Source of the DNA: Salvia splendens
Taxonomy: Eukaryota > Streptophyta > Magnoliopsida > Lamiales > Lamiaceae
Direction of reading: 5' to 3'
Assembly: GCF_004379255.2 (NCBI RefSeq)
Contig: NC_056035.1
Location: 17,691,902 to 17,755,901, forward strand
DNA length: 64,000 bases
Shown: positions 1-12,025 of the stretch, piece by piece
How the letters are laid out: each line of letters begins with the position of its first letter
Position numbering within the stretch: position 1 is the first letter of the stretch
Notes under the pieces: model-generated
Database searches by the model: none
Told to the model about the DNA's origin: nothing
Seen by the model: only the letters and a program-made list of their open reading frames with translations
Program-made: the position numbers and the translations under genes

Positions 1-51
1 TTTTTGTTTCAACTGCATAATTTTTTTTGTTTCAACTGCATAATTTTTTTT
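1..51. repeat. short tandem duplication upstream of the E2 gene
   Basis: A unit of about 24 bp containing TTTCAACTGCATAA and a T-run occurs twice in a row at the left edge of the window. It lies about 300 bp upstream of the first coding exon, in promoter or 5' UTR sequence. No function is implied; the rest of 52-355 is leader sequence with CT-rich stretches. Confidence 0.8.
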
Positions 52-355
52 ATCAATAGTCAATCAACAACTCGCAAAGGGCGAAGATCTTACTAGTATT
101 TTGGAATTGTTCTCTCTCTTCACTTCATTACTTTTACCTTCATCCAATCAAACCCTAATCAGGTTACCTTCTCTCTTCTCTCGATTCCGCAGTAGTGCAG
201 CATTGCATTCACGTAATCAATTCATCTTGAGATCTGTTACCTGGGTTGCCGGTGATGTTTATTTCAATTTTTATTAAGTCTTTTAATATCTTCTATGTTT
301 TTTTTCCTGATAGATCATTATGTTCATTTTGCTAGTCGAAGAGATCGAAGGCGTC

Positions 356-3300
356 ATGTTAGGTGCTTTAAGACGGAAAGCCGCTTCCGGCGCCTCATCT
401 GCCTCGGTAAATTTTTTACTCTTTTACGCGCATGCAAATATTTCATTATGTAATTTCTCAGTGATATTCTGTTTTGCTTAATGGAAAAAGATGCTCGTGG
501 GAACTCACTTGTGCACTTCGTGGATTAGGTTTGTGGAAAATCATTTTACAAGCTTAAGCCTGCAGGATCTGCCTCCCGGGTGAGCTCTGCAGTGGTGGAG
601 GAGGTAATGTGATGGTTTCATTTAAATGCTGAATAATCAGATGTTATCACAAAAATGTGAAATCATGCATGTATAGTCTGCTTAAATCAATTATTTTAGT
701 TATTGCACGTAAAGACATTGTGTCTGATTGTTGTGAAGTGTGCTATTCAATTGGGTTTAATTTTTTATTGAGATTTATTCACGACTATATCTAGCAGTCA
801 CTTATATTTAAGATGTTGAACAGATAAATTGCATAAGGGGGTTTGGCAATGTTCGAACTTTTTGTCACCTTCCTTCGGCTGGTATGAGTAGTTTCATTTT
901 CTTTGCCCTCAAATGTCCAAATTACTCATTAGATGGGTTTTCACTAATTATTCATGCATCATATTTATACAGGGAAGACAATGTATTTGATGCCAAAAAG
1001 GTTAGTAGTCCAATATTTATTAATTTTACAAAATTTTCATACATTCTGGAGATTATACTATATGATGAATGCTAAGATAAAAATGGGTTTGGCATAATAA
1101 GGCCAACTAAAGAGATTAATTATAGTTTAAAATCAAACATAAGTTTGTTTAGGCTTATTAGGTACTATGATCATAGAAAACTGAGTTTAGTAACCAAATG
1201 TAATTGCAGAACAAGCCTCAATAAACTATACTCCTACTATTAAATTGATGTTGGAAATTAGTGATTATATCATAGAGAGTGCCATTATCCTCAAATGTAT
1301 CCTCAAGATCAAGTGGTACAGTTGTCACTTGACTTCATATCCATTGGATTTTCTGGAAAAGGCATTATTTCACGTCCTACTGAAATATTTAGGAGGAATA
1401 TGGATGTTAACTAGTTGGGGAAATTTGCCTCAGATGGATCTTATTTTCTGTTTTACTTGCAGGGAAGTACTGAACAGTTCCCTGAAGAATGTCAATTTGC
1501 AGAATGGGAGTAGGCCATTCAGTTCTGACAGTGGTATGGTATATACTTGGATGACCTTTACGATTGCCAGTGATTATGGACAAGCTTATCATGTTTCAGA
1601 TGTATGCCCTTTTCTTAGGTTTGTGGCGCAATTAGATTTTGGCCTTCACAATTAGTATGATTATGAAAAGTAGGCTTTCAAACAATTATGAATTTAAGGA
1701 CATAAATAATTTATCTGGAGCTAGCAAAAATAAGAATTGGAAAGGTGGGGTACTTAATGTAAATTAGTTTTGGAAAAGTTATATCGTTCTATTAGCTTAT
1801 CTAGGACTCAGGCTTTGCCTTTTTAATGGAGTTGAAGGTGTTCCCTTGGTTAGCTCATCTGTACATGGTAGATGACATTTGCTACTTGATCTGCAGTGCC
1901 GGTTTCATTATATTATTTGCGTTATGGCCTTTAATTTTTTGGTATCCTGTTTGCTGTTTGTGTTTTTGGCCACCAAATTCCATCTATTGACTTGTATATA
2001 GTTTCAGAATTAAGATTGGGTATCGCCATGTAGATTGCTGGGAGTCACATTCAATGCATTTATTATTTATTATTTTATTCATTTCATGATCATGCTTGTA
2101 ACTTGCTCCTTATTGATGCATAAGCAGATGGTGATGTTTTTGAAGCTGTTGTCCCTTTTATGGGTGAATCTATAACTGATGGTATTTTGGCAACATTCTT
2201 GAAAAGTATGTTTCTCTATAAATATTTATGACATCACTTTTTAGTTTTTTTAAAAAAATTTATTGTCATCTGATGGTGAATTTTTAACTGATCGATGTTC
2301 TGAGCAGAGCCCGGGGATAGAGTGGAAGTTGACGAGCCAATAGCTCAGATTGAAACAGACAAGGTACTCACTAATAGTGAACTCATAATAGTTCTCTACC
2401 ATTTCCTGCAGCAGGATCGTCATCTGCTGTCACTCCCTGCTATTGATGATTCTGGATGGTAGCCTGACTTGTGTTCGCATATTTATATTGTGTTGCATAT
2501 CCAGAGCTAAGAGAAGCAACTTTTTATAAGTGATTCTTCTCCAAGGTTCTTATCTCATATTTTCCATTTGTTTGCTCATCATTCCAGGTCACCATTGATG
2601 TCAATAGTCCTGAAGCTGGTGTGATCAAGGAGGTGCAGTTTCAAAAATTAGAATAGTACTTTATTCTCATTATCTGTTTTGTTACTTTGGGTGTTGAAGT
2701 TCTTTTTCTTATTGTCTGCTATTAGTTTGTAGCTAAGGAAGGAGACACCGTAGAACCTGGTACCAAGGTTGCTATAATATCAAAATCTGGTGAGGGTGCG
2801 ACTCATGTTGCACCTTCTGATGAGAAACCATCCGAAAAATCTCCTTCTTCCCCATCACCTCCTGCGGAAGAGATAAAGGAGAAGCAAACACCTAAAGTTG
2901 AGACAAAACCTGCTGTAGCAAAGCCTAAAGGACCTCCTCCCAAACACTCTGCTAGTGAGCCCCAGCTGCCTCCTAAAGAAAGGGAAAGACGTGTATGTCC
3001 AAAGTTTTCACGTATTTGTATGGTGCCATTATAAATTTGTGATAAGTGGAGTTTGTAACATTATATGCTCTGGTGCAGGTGCCTATGACGAGGCTTAGGA
3101 AACGAGTTTCCACACGATTGAAGGATTCTCAAAACACATTCGCATTGCTGACAACATTCAATGAAGTTGACATGTGAGTTTACTCAGCTCCATGTGGTTT
3201 TAATTTGCTTAAGAAGGATATGGGTCTTTCATATATTTGTAATTTCTGTTACCTTTGTGGTTTAGTCAATCATATTGTCCTGTTCTAGCAAAACAAAAGT

Positions 3301-4775
3301 AAGGTATTTTTTGATGTTCTGCAAGAGAAATGCCCATATGAATATATGATGACGCGGCTATTACCAGTTATTTATCCTGCTGGTTACATGCTTTGTTTCA
3401 GTTTGTATCTGGATTTTGTCCAATTTTCTTATTTGTGCAAGTCACAGTGTTTGTATTGATTTCTGAGTTTATCTTGAACATTTGTATAAGCTGTTTCACC
3501 ACTATCAATAGGGCTGCAACGGCTGCTCAACAATATTTGGAATATTTATCAACCAGTTGCTTGATTACCCTTTTCTGGAATCTAGATTTTTTATACCATA
3601 TATTCCAATGTCCATGCAACATCTTTGACCACTAGACATTTGATTTGTCTTATATCAGGACTAATTTGATGAAACTTCGTTCTGACTACAAGGACGTTTT
3701 TGCTGAAAAACATGGTGTGAAGCTGGGTTTAATGTCTGGATTTGTTAAAGTATGCTGGAATTAATATAAGTATTTATTCTTATGCATGTTTCATGTTAAG
3801 TGAACTTTTTTTATTTGTATTTCAGGCAGCAATAAGTGCTTTGCAGAAGCAGCCAATAGTGAATGCTGTTATTGATGGAGATGATATCATTTACAGAGAT
3901 TATGTAGATATTAGCATAGCCGTTGGTACCCCCAAGGCAAGATACCCCAATTTACTTAGAGATGAAACTTTGATACATTTAAATTTTGAAGTACAATGCC
4001 TGGAGTGTAACATAAATATCTATTTGCATGATGTGCATTTGAAGTAGGATTAGTGGTAATTCACTTCCATGGGTAGACATAGACAATGCATCCTTTTCAA
4101 GTTGGATACGCCACTCTATATCTTTACACATAATCTTGCTAGGAAGTTTTTGTTTTATGAAGCATATGAGGAAAGCTAACTTGGTTGGTTTCTGCATAAA
4201 TTAATAGACTTGGCTTTACCTTCCCTCATATGCCTTTTGGTTACTCGTGAATTTATATGTTTTCTCAATCACTTGTTCTGAGAAATTTATATGTCATCAG
4301 GGTCTTGTTGTTCCGGTTCTTCGGAATGCTGAAAATATGAATTTTGCGGAGGTCGAGAAGGAGATTAATAACCTCGCCAAGAAAGCAAATGATGGCAGTA
4401 TATCAATTGATGAGATGGCTGGGGGAACGCTTACCATATCAAATGGTGGTGTCTATGGAAGTCTTATTAGTACTCCCATCATCAACCCTCCTCAGGTTCA
4501 TGCCTCTTCTGTCTTTTAACATGTTGGTTCTTCTCTAAAGTATAAGCACATATTCATTTAGTAATCGATTGTTGAAATTGTAGTCTGCTATCCTGGGAAT
4601 GCACTCGATAGTGAGCCGCCCTATGGTGGTTGGAGGCAACATTGTTCCAAGACCCATGATGTACATTGCGCTCACATACGACCATAGACTGATTGATGGG
4701 AGAGAGGCCGTGTTCTTCTTGAGAAGAATCAAAGACGTGGTGGAAGACCCGCATAGACTGCTGTTGGATGTATGA
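356..4775 (+). CDS. DLST: 2-oxoglutarate dehydrogenase E2 component (dihydrolipoyllysine succinyltransferase), mitochondrial
   Basis: E2 core of the TCA-cycle 2-oxoglutarate dehydrogenase complex; it transfers the succinyl group from lipoamide to CoA in the mitochondrial matrix. I rebuilt 14 coding exons: 356-406, 529-603, 824-881, 973-1000, 1463-1533, 2128-2205, 2308-2363, 2588-2632, 2726-2992, 3079-3173, 3659-3749, 3826-3936, 4301-4495, 4584-4775. They sum to 1413 nt, 470 aa, in frame throughout, close to the usual plant length. The N-terminus is Arg/Ser-rich like a presequence. A lipoyl domain follows, with MGESITDG and the ETDK lipoyl-lysine motif (K139). Then comes a Pro/Lys-rich linker, with no clear E3-binding domain (also absent in animal DLST), and the 2-oxoacid acyltransferase domain ending with [12 protein letters not shown] (catalytic His about 441, Asp about 445). 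All introns are GT-AG except the one after 3936, which has a GC donor (AAG/GCAAGA). The first three junctions are supported only by phase and family resemblance. Confidence 0.95.
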
Positions 4776-7700
4776 TGCAGCTTTGGACGTTGATGCATCA
4801 ATGAGTTTGAGGTGGGCAAAATAAATGCACAATGTTGAAAGTTTTGCAGTTTTTGCTTATTGCTTCGTCTTTGAACGAAGATTGTCTTTCCATGCAGAGA
4901 TTGTCCGAACACAAACAAACATTCACGTTTCTCCTCACTTTGGAACTCGTCATGTATACGGTTCTTGATTATTGAAAATTGGCCAAGTTGAAACATCACA
5001 ATTTATTATTGAAAATTGTTTTGAATTGAAGTTTTTCATTTAGATAAGAATATAATTATTTTGTAGAAATGCTTTTCTTGGTTTTCCATTTTTATTTGTG
5101 GTGTTTGAATTGATGATATATTATCTATAGTCTTTAATATCACATGTTTGACTTGTTATTTAAAGCCACACTATAGTAGGCAATTCCAAAACTATCCTCT
5201 GTTTTTTTCTATATTTTCAAGGCTAGGGGCTATAATAGTAAATTTCACATAATTTAACATTGATATAGTGTTGCACATATTATTATCACTCAATTTTCAA
5301 TGATAATAAAACACTTTTTTTTCAGCCTTAATTCAACGAGCTCTTTTTCATTGAACGGGCCAGATAGAAAATTTAACCAATATATCAAACACTGACCATG
5401 TATTTTAAATGTGCCTATCTATCTATTCAAACGCTTAAAAACTTCTCTTTTGGAAACGCCATGTACATGTTAGTGTATTTTTTTCACAAAATTAGTGATG
5501 TTTAGCAATTGCCCTATTTTAAATGGAACTAATAGCTGTATGATGAGTAAGCATAAAATCAAATTATATAATATATATACATGTTGGACTTTACTAATTA
5601 AATAACAATAATTTCTTAACCGGGGCCATAAATATTAAGAAAAGCGATTATACATTACTTAGATGTAAACCGTAAACATTTTTTTTTCAATTCAAAAAAC
5701 TAATTCTCAATTGTCTTGTCTGTTCAATGGAACTGCGAAATTGCAAAAGACCGTAACATAAATCTATTAGACGATAAGAATTTATATGTAGAAGAGTAGT
5801 CAGTGAACTAATACCAAAATAAAATAGAGTACAATCTTAAAAAATAAAAATAAAACAGAGTATAATCATGATTTCATAAGAGCAAAGTACAGCAATTTAT
5901 TTGTTATCGATATTTAAAGATCTTATTGCTAATCATTCAAATCGTCATAAACAAAAATAACTAACTCCCGGAGGTTAGAAGTAAAATGCCAATATCATAT
6001 CATAAGATTAAAATTACTCAATGTTACAATACACGCAACAAATTGATATGTTTCAGCATGCATGCTTTGAAGAGGGAAGTATATATATTTATTAATAAGA
6101 AGATGTGTTTGGTCAAAAGTGCATTAAGTCTTAAGAAAAAGTTTATAATTAATGAAGTTAGATGGGGGAATAAGTCCGAATGAGAATGGGTGATAGATAC
6201 ATAGAATTATGGAAATGGTCTCAAATAAGTGAAATATATATAGAAGACATGAGAAGAAAGACACCATCCTTTAAAAGCATGGGGTCTTCTCTTTCAAAAT
6301 TGTCCCTTAATTGGGTTATCTTCATTGGCAGTCTCAAAGTACCTAACTTTGTATCAAAACTCACCATTTTGTTTTTGTATCCGATGATGCATGGGAATGA
6401 TATTCACTCCTAAACTCCATCTTACTTCTTACACACACACACATATGAACACCTCTAAATAAAAACGACATTCCTCTATTTGATTGAGAAAATAATAGAT
6501 GCATTTTCCTTGCTAACTAGATGAGTACATGACCAATGTTCGTAATGTAGTTAATTTCACTGTATATCAGTAAATGTATCGACTTTATATGCTGAAAAAC
6601 ATGTTTTATGCTGCTCGTGTTCAAAAAGTTTAATTTTAACGCTTTTATCAGAAGAAATTTATTTCTTAATTAAATTCATAGATAATATTAAACTATTGAA
6701 CAAGCAGTCTTTCTTCTAAATTATAGACTGGTCGATAGCCTCATGGTTACATAAGATCTCTCAGCCGATACGTTATAGAAGTAAATTATAGAAGTAAATT
6801 ATCGACATTCTCAACCTAGATAGATGTGGACAATCTATCACAAACGGTTGTTGGTGTTGATCCGAAGTCACTTCCTATCTTGGATGACTAATAACACTAG
6901 AATGAGGTATAATACTGAATGTATCACTAAATACTTCTTGATGGTTTAAGTACGAGATTTCGGTTATTATTTATTTCTTAATCTATATATGCAACATTTA
7001 ATATACAATGTTGGTTCTACACCTTTTTTACTTGTTAATATGTGTGGATTTTTTCATTACCCAGTATTCATGCCATCTTAGGCAGCGTGACCAACATACG
7101 AGAATGACTAATATTGTTAGTTTATAGAATCGTATTTGCACCGTAGTTGAATGGTAAATCAGTTAATCACGATAGTAACACAAATTAGAATTCTTTAAAC
7201 ACTTTAATTTAAGTGGGTAAATTAAATTAAGCCAATCAGTATTGGGATAAAATTTGTCCAAATCTTCCTCGATCCCTAACCAAGCCTAAAAGATGCTTTT
7301 GAATATGAGAAGAGAATCTGATCACACTATAATTGTATCCCAAGCATGTGATTATAAAATATTTAGGAAATCTTGAGAATGATAATTTAGAATTCTCTCT
7401 CATGACATTTTTTTCTACTCCAGGATTAGAAGTTTGATACTCCTCCATCATTCAAAAATTGACAAAATTGTACTTATATGACACAGATTTTAATGAGGCA
7501 TTGATAAAGTAAAAGAGATGAAGAAAAAAAATAGTGAAAGTACGTAGTGTCAGTGGATTGTGCGGTCCACATTATTAATGATGTGTGTTTGTTCAAAACT
7601 TTCCTTATTTAGACTTTGTCTAATTTTAGGGATGACCCAAAATGAAAAAAACTAGTCTATTTTTTTGGGAACATATAGGAGTTTTATTGCCCACACAATA

Positions 7701-9289
7701 ATCAAACTTTTGAGTAAGAATAAATTACTAGAAGATTTGAGGTCAAATCCAATTGGACTGATGGTAGTAGCAAGCCCTTGTCTACAAAGAAAAGATCAGC
7801 ATAAAAAAGGTAATCTTTGATCCAAAGGAGTATGCATGTGCCTATTTATCTGGTCTATTGCTTGTCAAATTGCGTTCTAGATTAGATATTAATTTCATGA
7901 ATGAATTTCAGAAATGATCATATAAGATCCTCTGTAACAAGAATCTTCAAAATATACGCCGAAAAATGACCATGGAAAAAAATATATGGAATAGTGTTAT
8001 TTTACCGATGCTATAAGTCCTCAATTAGCCGCATTTTTCATGTTTAAAATTGATAAATTATTGAATATTATTAAGTTGGAAGAACAAGAGATAAATTAAT
8101 TGAATAAAAAAATAATAACTAGTTGGATGACCTAAGTCTTGTAAATATTATCTAAGAGTACTTAATCCAAATCATAGGGTAGAGAATATTGTATGCAATA
8201 AGATAAGGGGCAACAAAATCACGAGAAAACTACTTTTGTGGCCAACTTCGAATTCCCAACCAATTTTTATTTTTAACCTCTTCTAAGGATGCCCTACACC
8301 TATTCAATTTATCTACCTCGGTTTTGCCCTTATTGCATCCTATTCACAAGTAATAAAATTATGAGAGAATTCATTCAATAAATCTCACATGTATCACTAG
8401 TGTAAAAAAATCCTCACATATATTGTCTTAAACAATCAATTTAATCTTTCTTGAGGACCAATGATTGCACTACTCCAAGTTGCCTTAGGGTTTAGGGTTA
8501 TGTAAATATTAAAATTGAAAATGTTTGATATTTACTAATATGATAGGTTGAGATATTTAAAAAAGTACTTCAGCCAAAGAACATAAACCCTGACAAATTG
8601 GCTTGTTTCTAAAATCTGCGCATATATATATTGGTATATACTATACTCTCCAATTTTAAAATACTTTCTGGATATTTTTTCTTTCTCCAATAGGTTTAGA
8701 ATTAAATCATATAAAACGTACACGCATTTTGAATATTTTTTTGGAACTATACTTCCAATCAATGTACTAGTTGGTTTCAAACTCATTGAAATTCACCCAT
8801 TTGTACATACTTATTTTTATCTTGATAGACTCATCAATCACTATGGTGAACCGGAATAAAATCTAGAAAATCAAAGTTGAAAATAACATGAGATAAGTAA
8901 GTTTGAAATATCAAAAAATCACAAGCACTATAGTCTATAGATAATGGGTTTAGAAACGTAATACTAATATAATCAAAATCCTCTGAACAAAAAGAGCATA
9001 ACGTGTAAGTAAATAATGCCACACACTTCAAATCATTGCATTGCATCCAAAATCCACCTCTTCCCTTTTTCTAGATTCCCGTGAGAAAGGTTTGTCCACA
9101 TCAGCACTCACAATCTCGCCAGCCAATGGTATCGCTCCATCTCATCAGATAATATATCCCATTCTTTTATTTGGATCTCCGATGATAGAATTAATTCAGT
9201 AAAAAACCCATCCCACCATCATCAGATTTGGGATTATGCTTCTAGTTACATAATTGCCCTTTTCTACTAAACCACATCCTCACTCTAAT
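4776..9289. other. AT-rich intergenic region, no gene recognised
   Basis: About 4.5 kb follow the E2 stop codon. The first few hundred bases are presumably 3' UTR. Short open frames at 5986-6183 and 6180-6413 have no recognisable domain, biased composition and no splice context. A short CA repeat lies near 6431. I see no TIRs, LTR ends or RNA genes that I can support. Confidence 0.6.
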
Positions 9290-9490
9290 CAGTGCCGGAC
9301 CAAATATTTATCGATATGAACTGAAATTTCTAAATTTTATTTTAAAGTGTATATTTGAGTAATGTAGATAATTTGTAGGGACTTTTACCCTATAATTAAC
9401 ACTAAATATGAATAAATAATTAATAGAAAAAAGTAAAAAATATATAAAATTCATTGAGGGCTTAAGCCCCTGCCCTTGGGTCCGCCCATG
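9290..9490. mobile_element. hAT-type MITE with 8-bp target duplication
   Basis: A 201-bp non-coding element. It begins CAGTGCCGGACC and ends GGGTCCGCCCATG, giving imperfect terminal inverted repeats. It is flanked on both sides by the identical 8-bp sequence ACTCTAAT (9282-9289 and 9491-9498). An 8-bp duplication and CAGTG-type ends are typical of the hAT superfamily. The interior is AT-rich and has no open frame. Confidence 0.85.
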
Positions 9491-9499
9491 ACTCTAATA

Positions 9500-9767
9500 C
9501 TCCCTCCTATCATGTCCTTCCATAGTAGTTGATTCATTTTGTCATTTTGGTACGTTCCATAGTGATAGAGTCATTTCATTTTTTTTAGTAAAAGTCAACA
9601 TATTTCTTCTCACTTGCTTTACTCTCTCTTATTTTATTTTTTCTTCATCTTTCTACCTTTTTTCATTTCCTACTTTATTATTCCTTTATGTAACTCACAT
9701 AACACAATTTTTCTTAAATCGCGTGCCAAAAAGAAACGTCTCCACTACTATGAAACGGATGGAACAA
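9500..9767. mobile_element. degenerate Stowaway-like (Tc1/mariner) MITE
   Basis: It starts CTCCCTCC immediately after a TA and ends with a diverged complement (ACGGATGGAACAA) before TA. Both ends carry the CTATGGAA/CATAGTAG-type subterminal complementarity seen in CTCCCTC Stowaway MITEs. It abuts the preceding hAT MITE by one duplication. The right terminus has drifted, so that boundary is approximate. Confidence 0.65.
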
Positions 9768-9777
9768 TAATTAAATG

Positions 9778-10128
9778 GACATTGAGCGCCTAATATCACG
9801 AAACTTTCTAAAAGTTTATTTTTTCATACGAACTTTAAACTTGACATATAATATCATAAACTTTTATATTTGCTGCATTTTCATCATCGGCTATAAAATC
9901 CGAATACATTTCACTTACCATCACAACACGTCGGATATGGTTATCAGATAGTTATGTGACCCCCTAGAATGCAGATATGATTATCTATCTCATTTTAATA
10001 TAGTCGGATCTTGTCATCAGTGATAAAATGCAACAACCATATAAGTTTGTGATATTATATGTGAAATTTAAAGTTCGTGTGAAAAAAACAAACTTTTGAA
10101 AAGTTTCGTGATATTAAGTGTGAAGGGC
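9778..10128. mobile_element. foldback (long-TIR) MITE-like element
   Basis: The sequence from 9791 to about 9890 (starting TAATATCACGAAACTTT) is repeated in inverted orientation from about 10020 to 10116, giving arms of roughly 100 bp around a spacer of about 130 bp. It has no coding capacity. The terminal bases outside the arms and the target duplication could not be fixed, so superfamily (Mutator-like or foldback) is undecided. Confidence 0.6.
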
Positions 10129-10484
10129 CTTTTCGGTAAAGTAAAAGTAAAGTGAGAAAACAAATATTGTGGTCCATCACCATTCACAGAAGCCAAAGCA
10201 TGGTCTCTTGCTACCCTCTAATCCGGTCATCCCCATTCGCCATAAGAGGTGTGTTTTGTTGTGCACTGTAATTACAGATAACAGTCTTCCTCTATCCCAC
10301 CTCTCCCGTGACTTATTACTACTCAATATAACTACTACTTTAGATATTTCTCAACCAAATTCATTCATTCATTCCTCAACTCAACTTCAATTCAACTACA
10401 CCACCTTTTCTCAAAGCAAACAAGTTTTGTTTGTGAATTCGAAATTGATGAGGTGAAAAAAACAGAGGTTTTTAGACAAGAAGA

Positions 10485-11705
10485 ATGTCGTCGTCTTGTT
10501 TGAGCAGAGCATACAGATTAGAGGCGCTCGACCTCGACATTATAAAATCCCCTTCCTCGACTTGGATTTCCAGCTCTTCCTCTCCTTCTTCCACGCTATC
10601 AGAGTCCACCACCTGCAACAGCAACACCAACTCCGTCTCCACGAGGAAGCCGCGCACCCCTCGCAAGCGCCCCAACCAGACCTACAACGAGGCGGCTGCA
10701 ATTCTCTCCACTGCCTACCCCAAGATCTTCCCGGCCGCCAAGCCGGGAAACTCCCGCGGCGGCGCATTCTCCTTCGAGCCCTCCGAGCTGCTCATGCCGC
10801 TCCGGCAGGTGGACACGTGGCGGCTGCTTCTCGACCTCGATCTCGAGAAGCCGGTCGACATCAAGGGGCTGAGCGCGCTCGAGAAGCCGGGCCTCAGCCT
10901 CCCCGAGATATCGAACTCGTCGCGGTGTGAAGAAGACGAGGAGGAGTTCGATGCGGAGTCGATTTTGGAGGAGGAGATTGGGGGCGGGATTGAGAGCATA
11001 TTGGGGAATCTTGAAATGGATAATAAGGAAAATGATGCTCCTGTGAATAACACGTTTTGCTATGGATATCCGGTGGGATTGGGATTGGAATCGAGGGCGA
11101 TGAGGGGAGCGGATGAGTGGTGGAAGTTCCCTTGCGTTAATGTGGTTGATGTGAATCCGAATGTTGCAATTGCTGGTGGCAAGAAAAAGAAGAAGGTGGA
11201 AATCAAGAAAGTGGAAGAAGAAGAAGAAGAAACAGAGGACTCTGTTTCTGCTGAGCCGAATGCGGGGATGCTCGGCCTCAGATTGAACTATGACGGCGTC
11301 GCGCGCGCTTGGTCGGATAAGCCGTGGCCGTTCTCCGAGGAGTCCTCGGAGTCCGACGTTCGGGTAAGTTAATGTCAATCGCTTAATCTTTTGATTTGAA
11401 TGGTTTAGCAAATTAAAAAGGTCAACGAATTTTTTTTTTTTTAAAAGATACGGAATGTTTGTTTACATAGTATTAGAATATTCTGAAAAAATGAGGGAAT
11501 AATAATGCAGGCAAGATTGGGGCGGATAGAGCTGTTTTCGGAGAAGGGGGGAGTGAGAGAGGCGAGTGTGCAGCGCTACAAGGAGAAGAGGCGAACGCGC
11601 CTCTTCTCGAAGAAAATACGATACCAAGTCCGCAAAGTCAATGCGGATCGTCGCCCTAGAATGAAGGGGCGGTTTGTTAGAACGCCCACTGATTCTGATG
11701 ATTAG
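10485..11705 (+). CDS. CIA2-like CCT-motif nuclear protein
   Basis: Two exons, 10485-11363 and 11511-11705, joined by a GTAAGT/GCAG intron, encode 357 aa. The N-terminal third has a Ser-rich stretch and the block [17 protein letters not shown] followed by [10 protein letters not shown], which matches the CHLOROPLAST IMPORT APPARATUS 2 / CIL family. The C-terminal exon carries a complete CCT motif (about residues 309-351, with [20 protein letters not shown] and a basic C-terminal half). Between them lie acidic runs and a Lys-rich cluster (KKKKK) that may act as a nuclear signal. CIA2 proteins are nuclear activators of chloroplast protein-import and plastid ribosomal-protein genes; that role here is inferred from the family. 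The start is the first ATG of the long frame. A Harbinger element lies 36 bp past the stop, and three MITEs lie upstream. Confidence 0.88.
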
Positions 11706-11754
11706 ACCTCTTTTTTCTTTCTTTTTTCTAATAATTATTTAGGGCATTAGCAAT

Positions 11755-11892
11755 GGGGCGCCCTAAGGCGCGCCCTAAGGCGCGCCCTATGGCGCGCCAC
11801 GTCAGCAGTTTTATCCTCCTACCTCCCCACCTGCAGTGGGGCGCCCTAAGGCGCGCCCTAAGGCGCGCCCTATGGCGCGCCACATCATCATT
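11755..11892. repeat. 83-bp subterminal tandem repeat of Harbinger element A
   Basis: The block beginning GGGGCGCCCTAAGGCGCGCC occurs at 11755 and again at 11838. It contains three CTAAGGCGCGCC/CTATGGCGCGCC-type sub-units followed by CACGTCAGCAG or its variant. A related arrangement, including TTTTATCCTCCT and CACCTGCAGTGGGGCGCC, recurs in the MITE at 50074-50482. Confidence 0.85.
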
Positions 11893-12025
11893 TTATTTAT
11901 TTGTTTAATTGATTTAAATGTTTTCAACTAACAATTAATAACGAGTAAATAAAAAGGTCGAAATAACAAACGGGGACACATTAATAAAAAAAGAAGTTAC
12001 ACCGTTCAACTTACAAAAAAAAAAA

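Noticed and set aside
884..1075. 63-codon open frame over part of the E2 gene
   Set aside because: It spans intron 3 and the tiny exon at 973-1000, which is read in a different frame there; it is not a separate gene.
5986..6413. Two short plus-strand frames in the intergenic region
   Set aside because: No recognisable domain, no splice or promoter context, and low-complexity composition in AT-rich DNA; consistent with chance.
10599..11411. 270-codon minus-strand frame opposite the CIA2-like exon
   Set aside because: Antisense shadow of the GC-biased coding exon; composition mirrors the real gene and no family matches.
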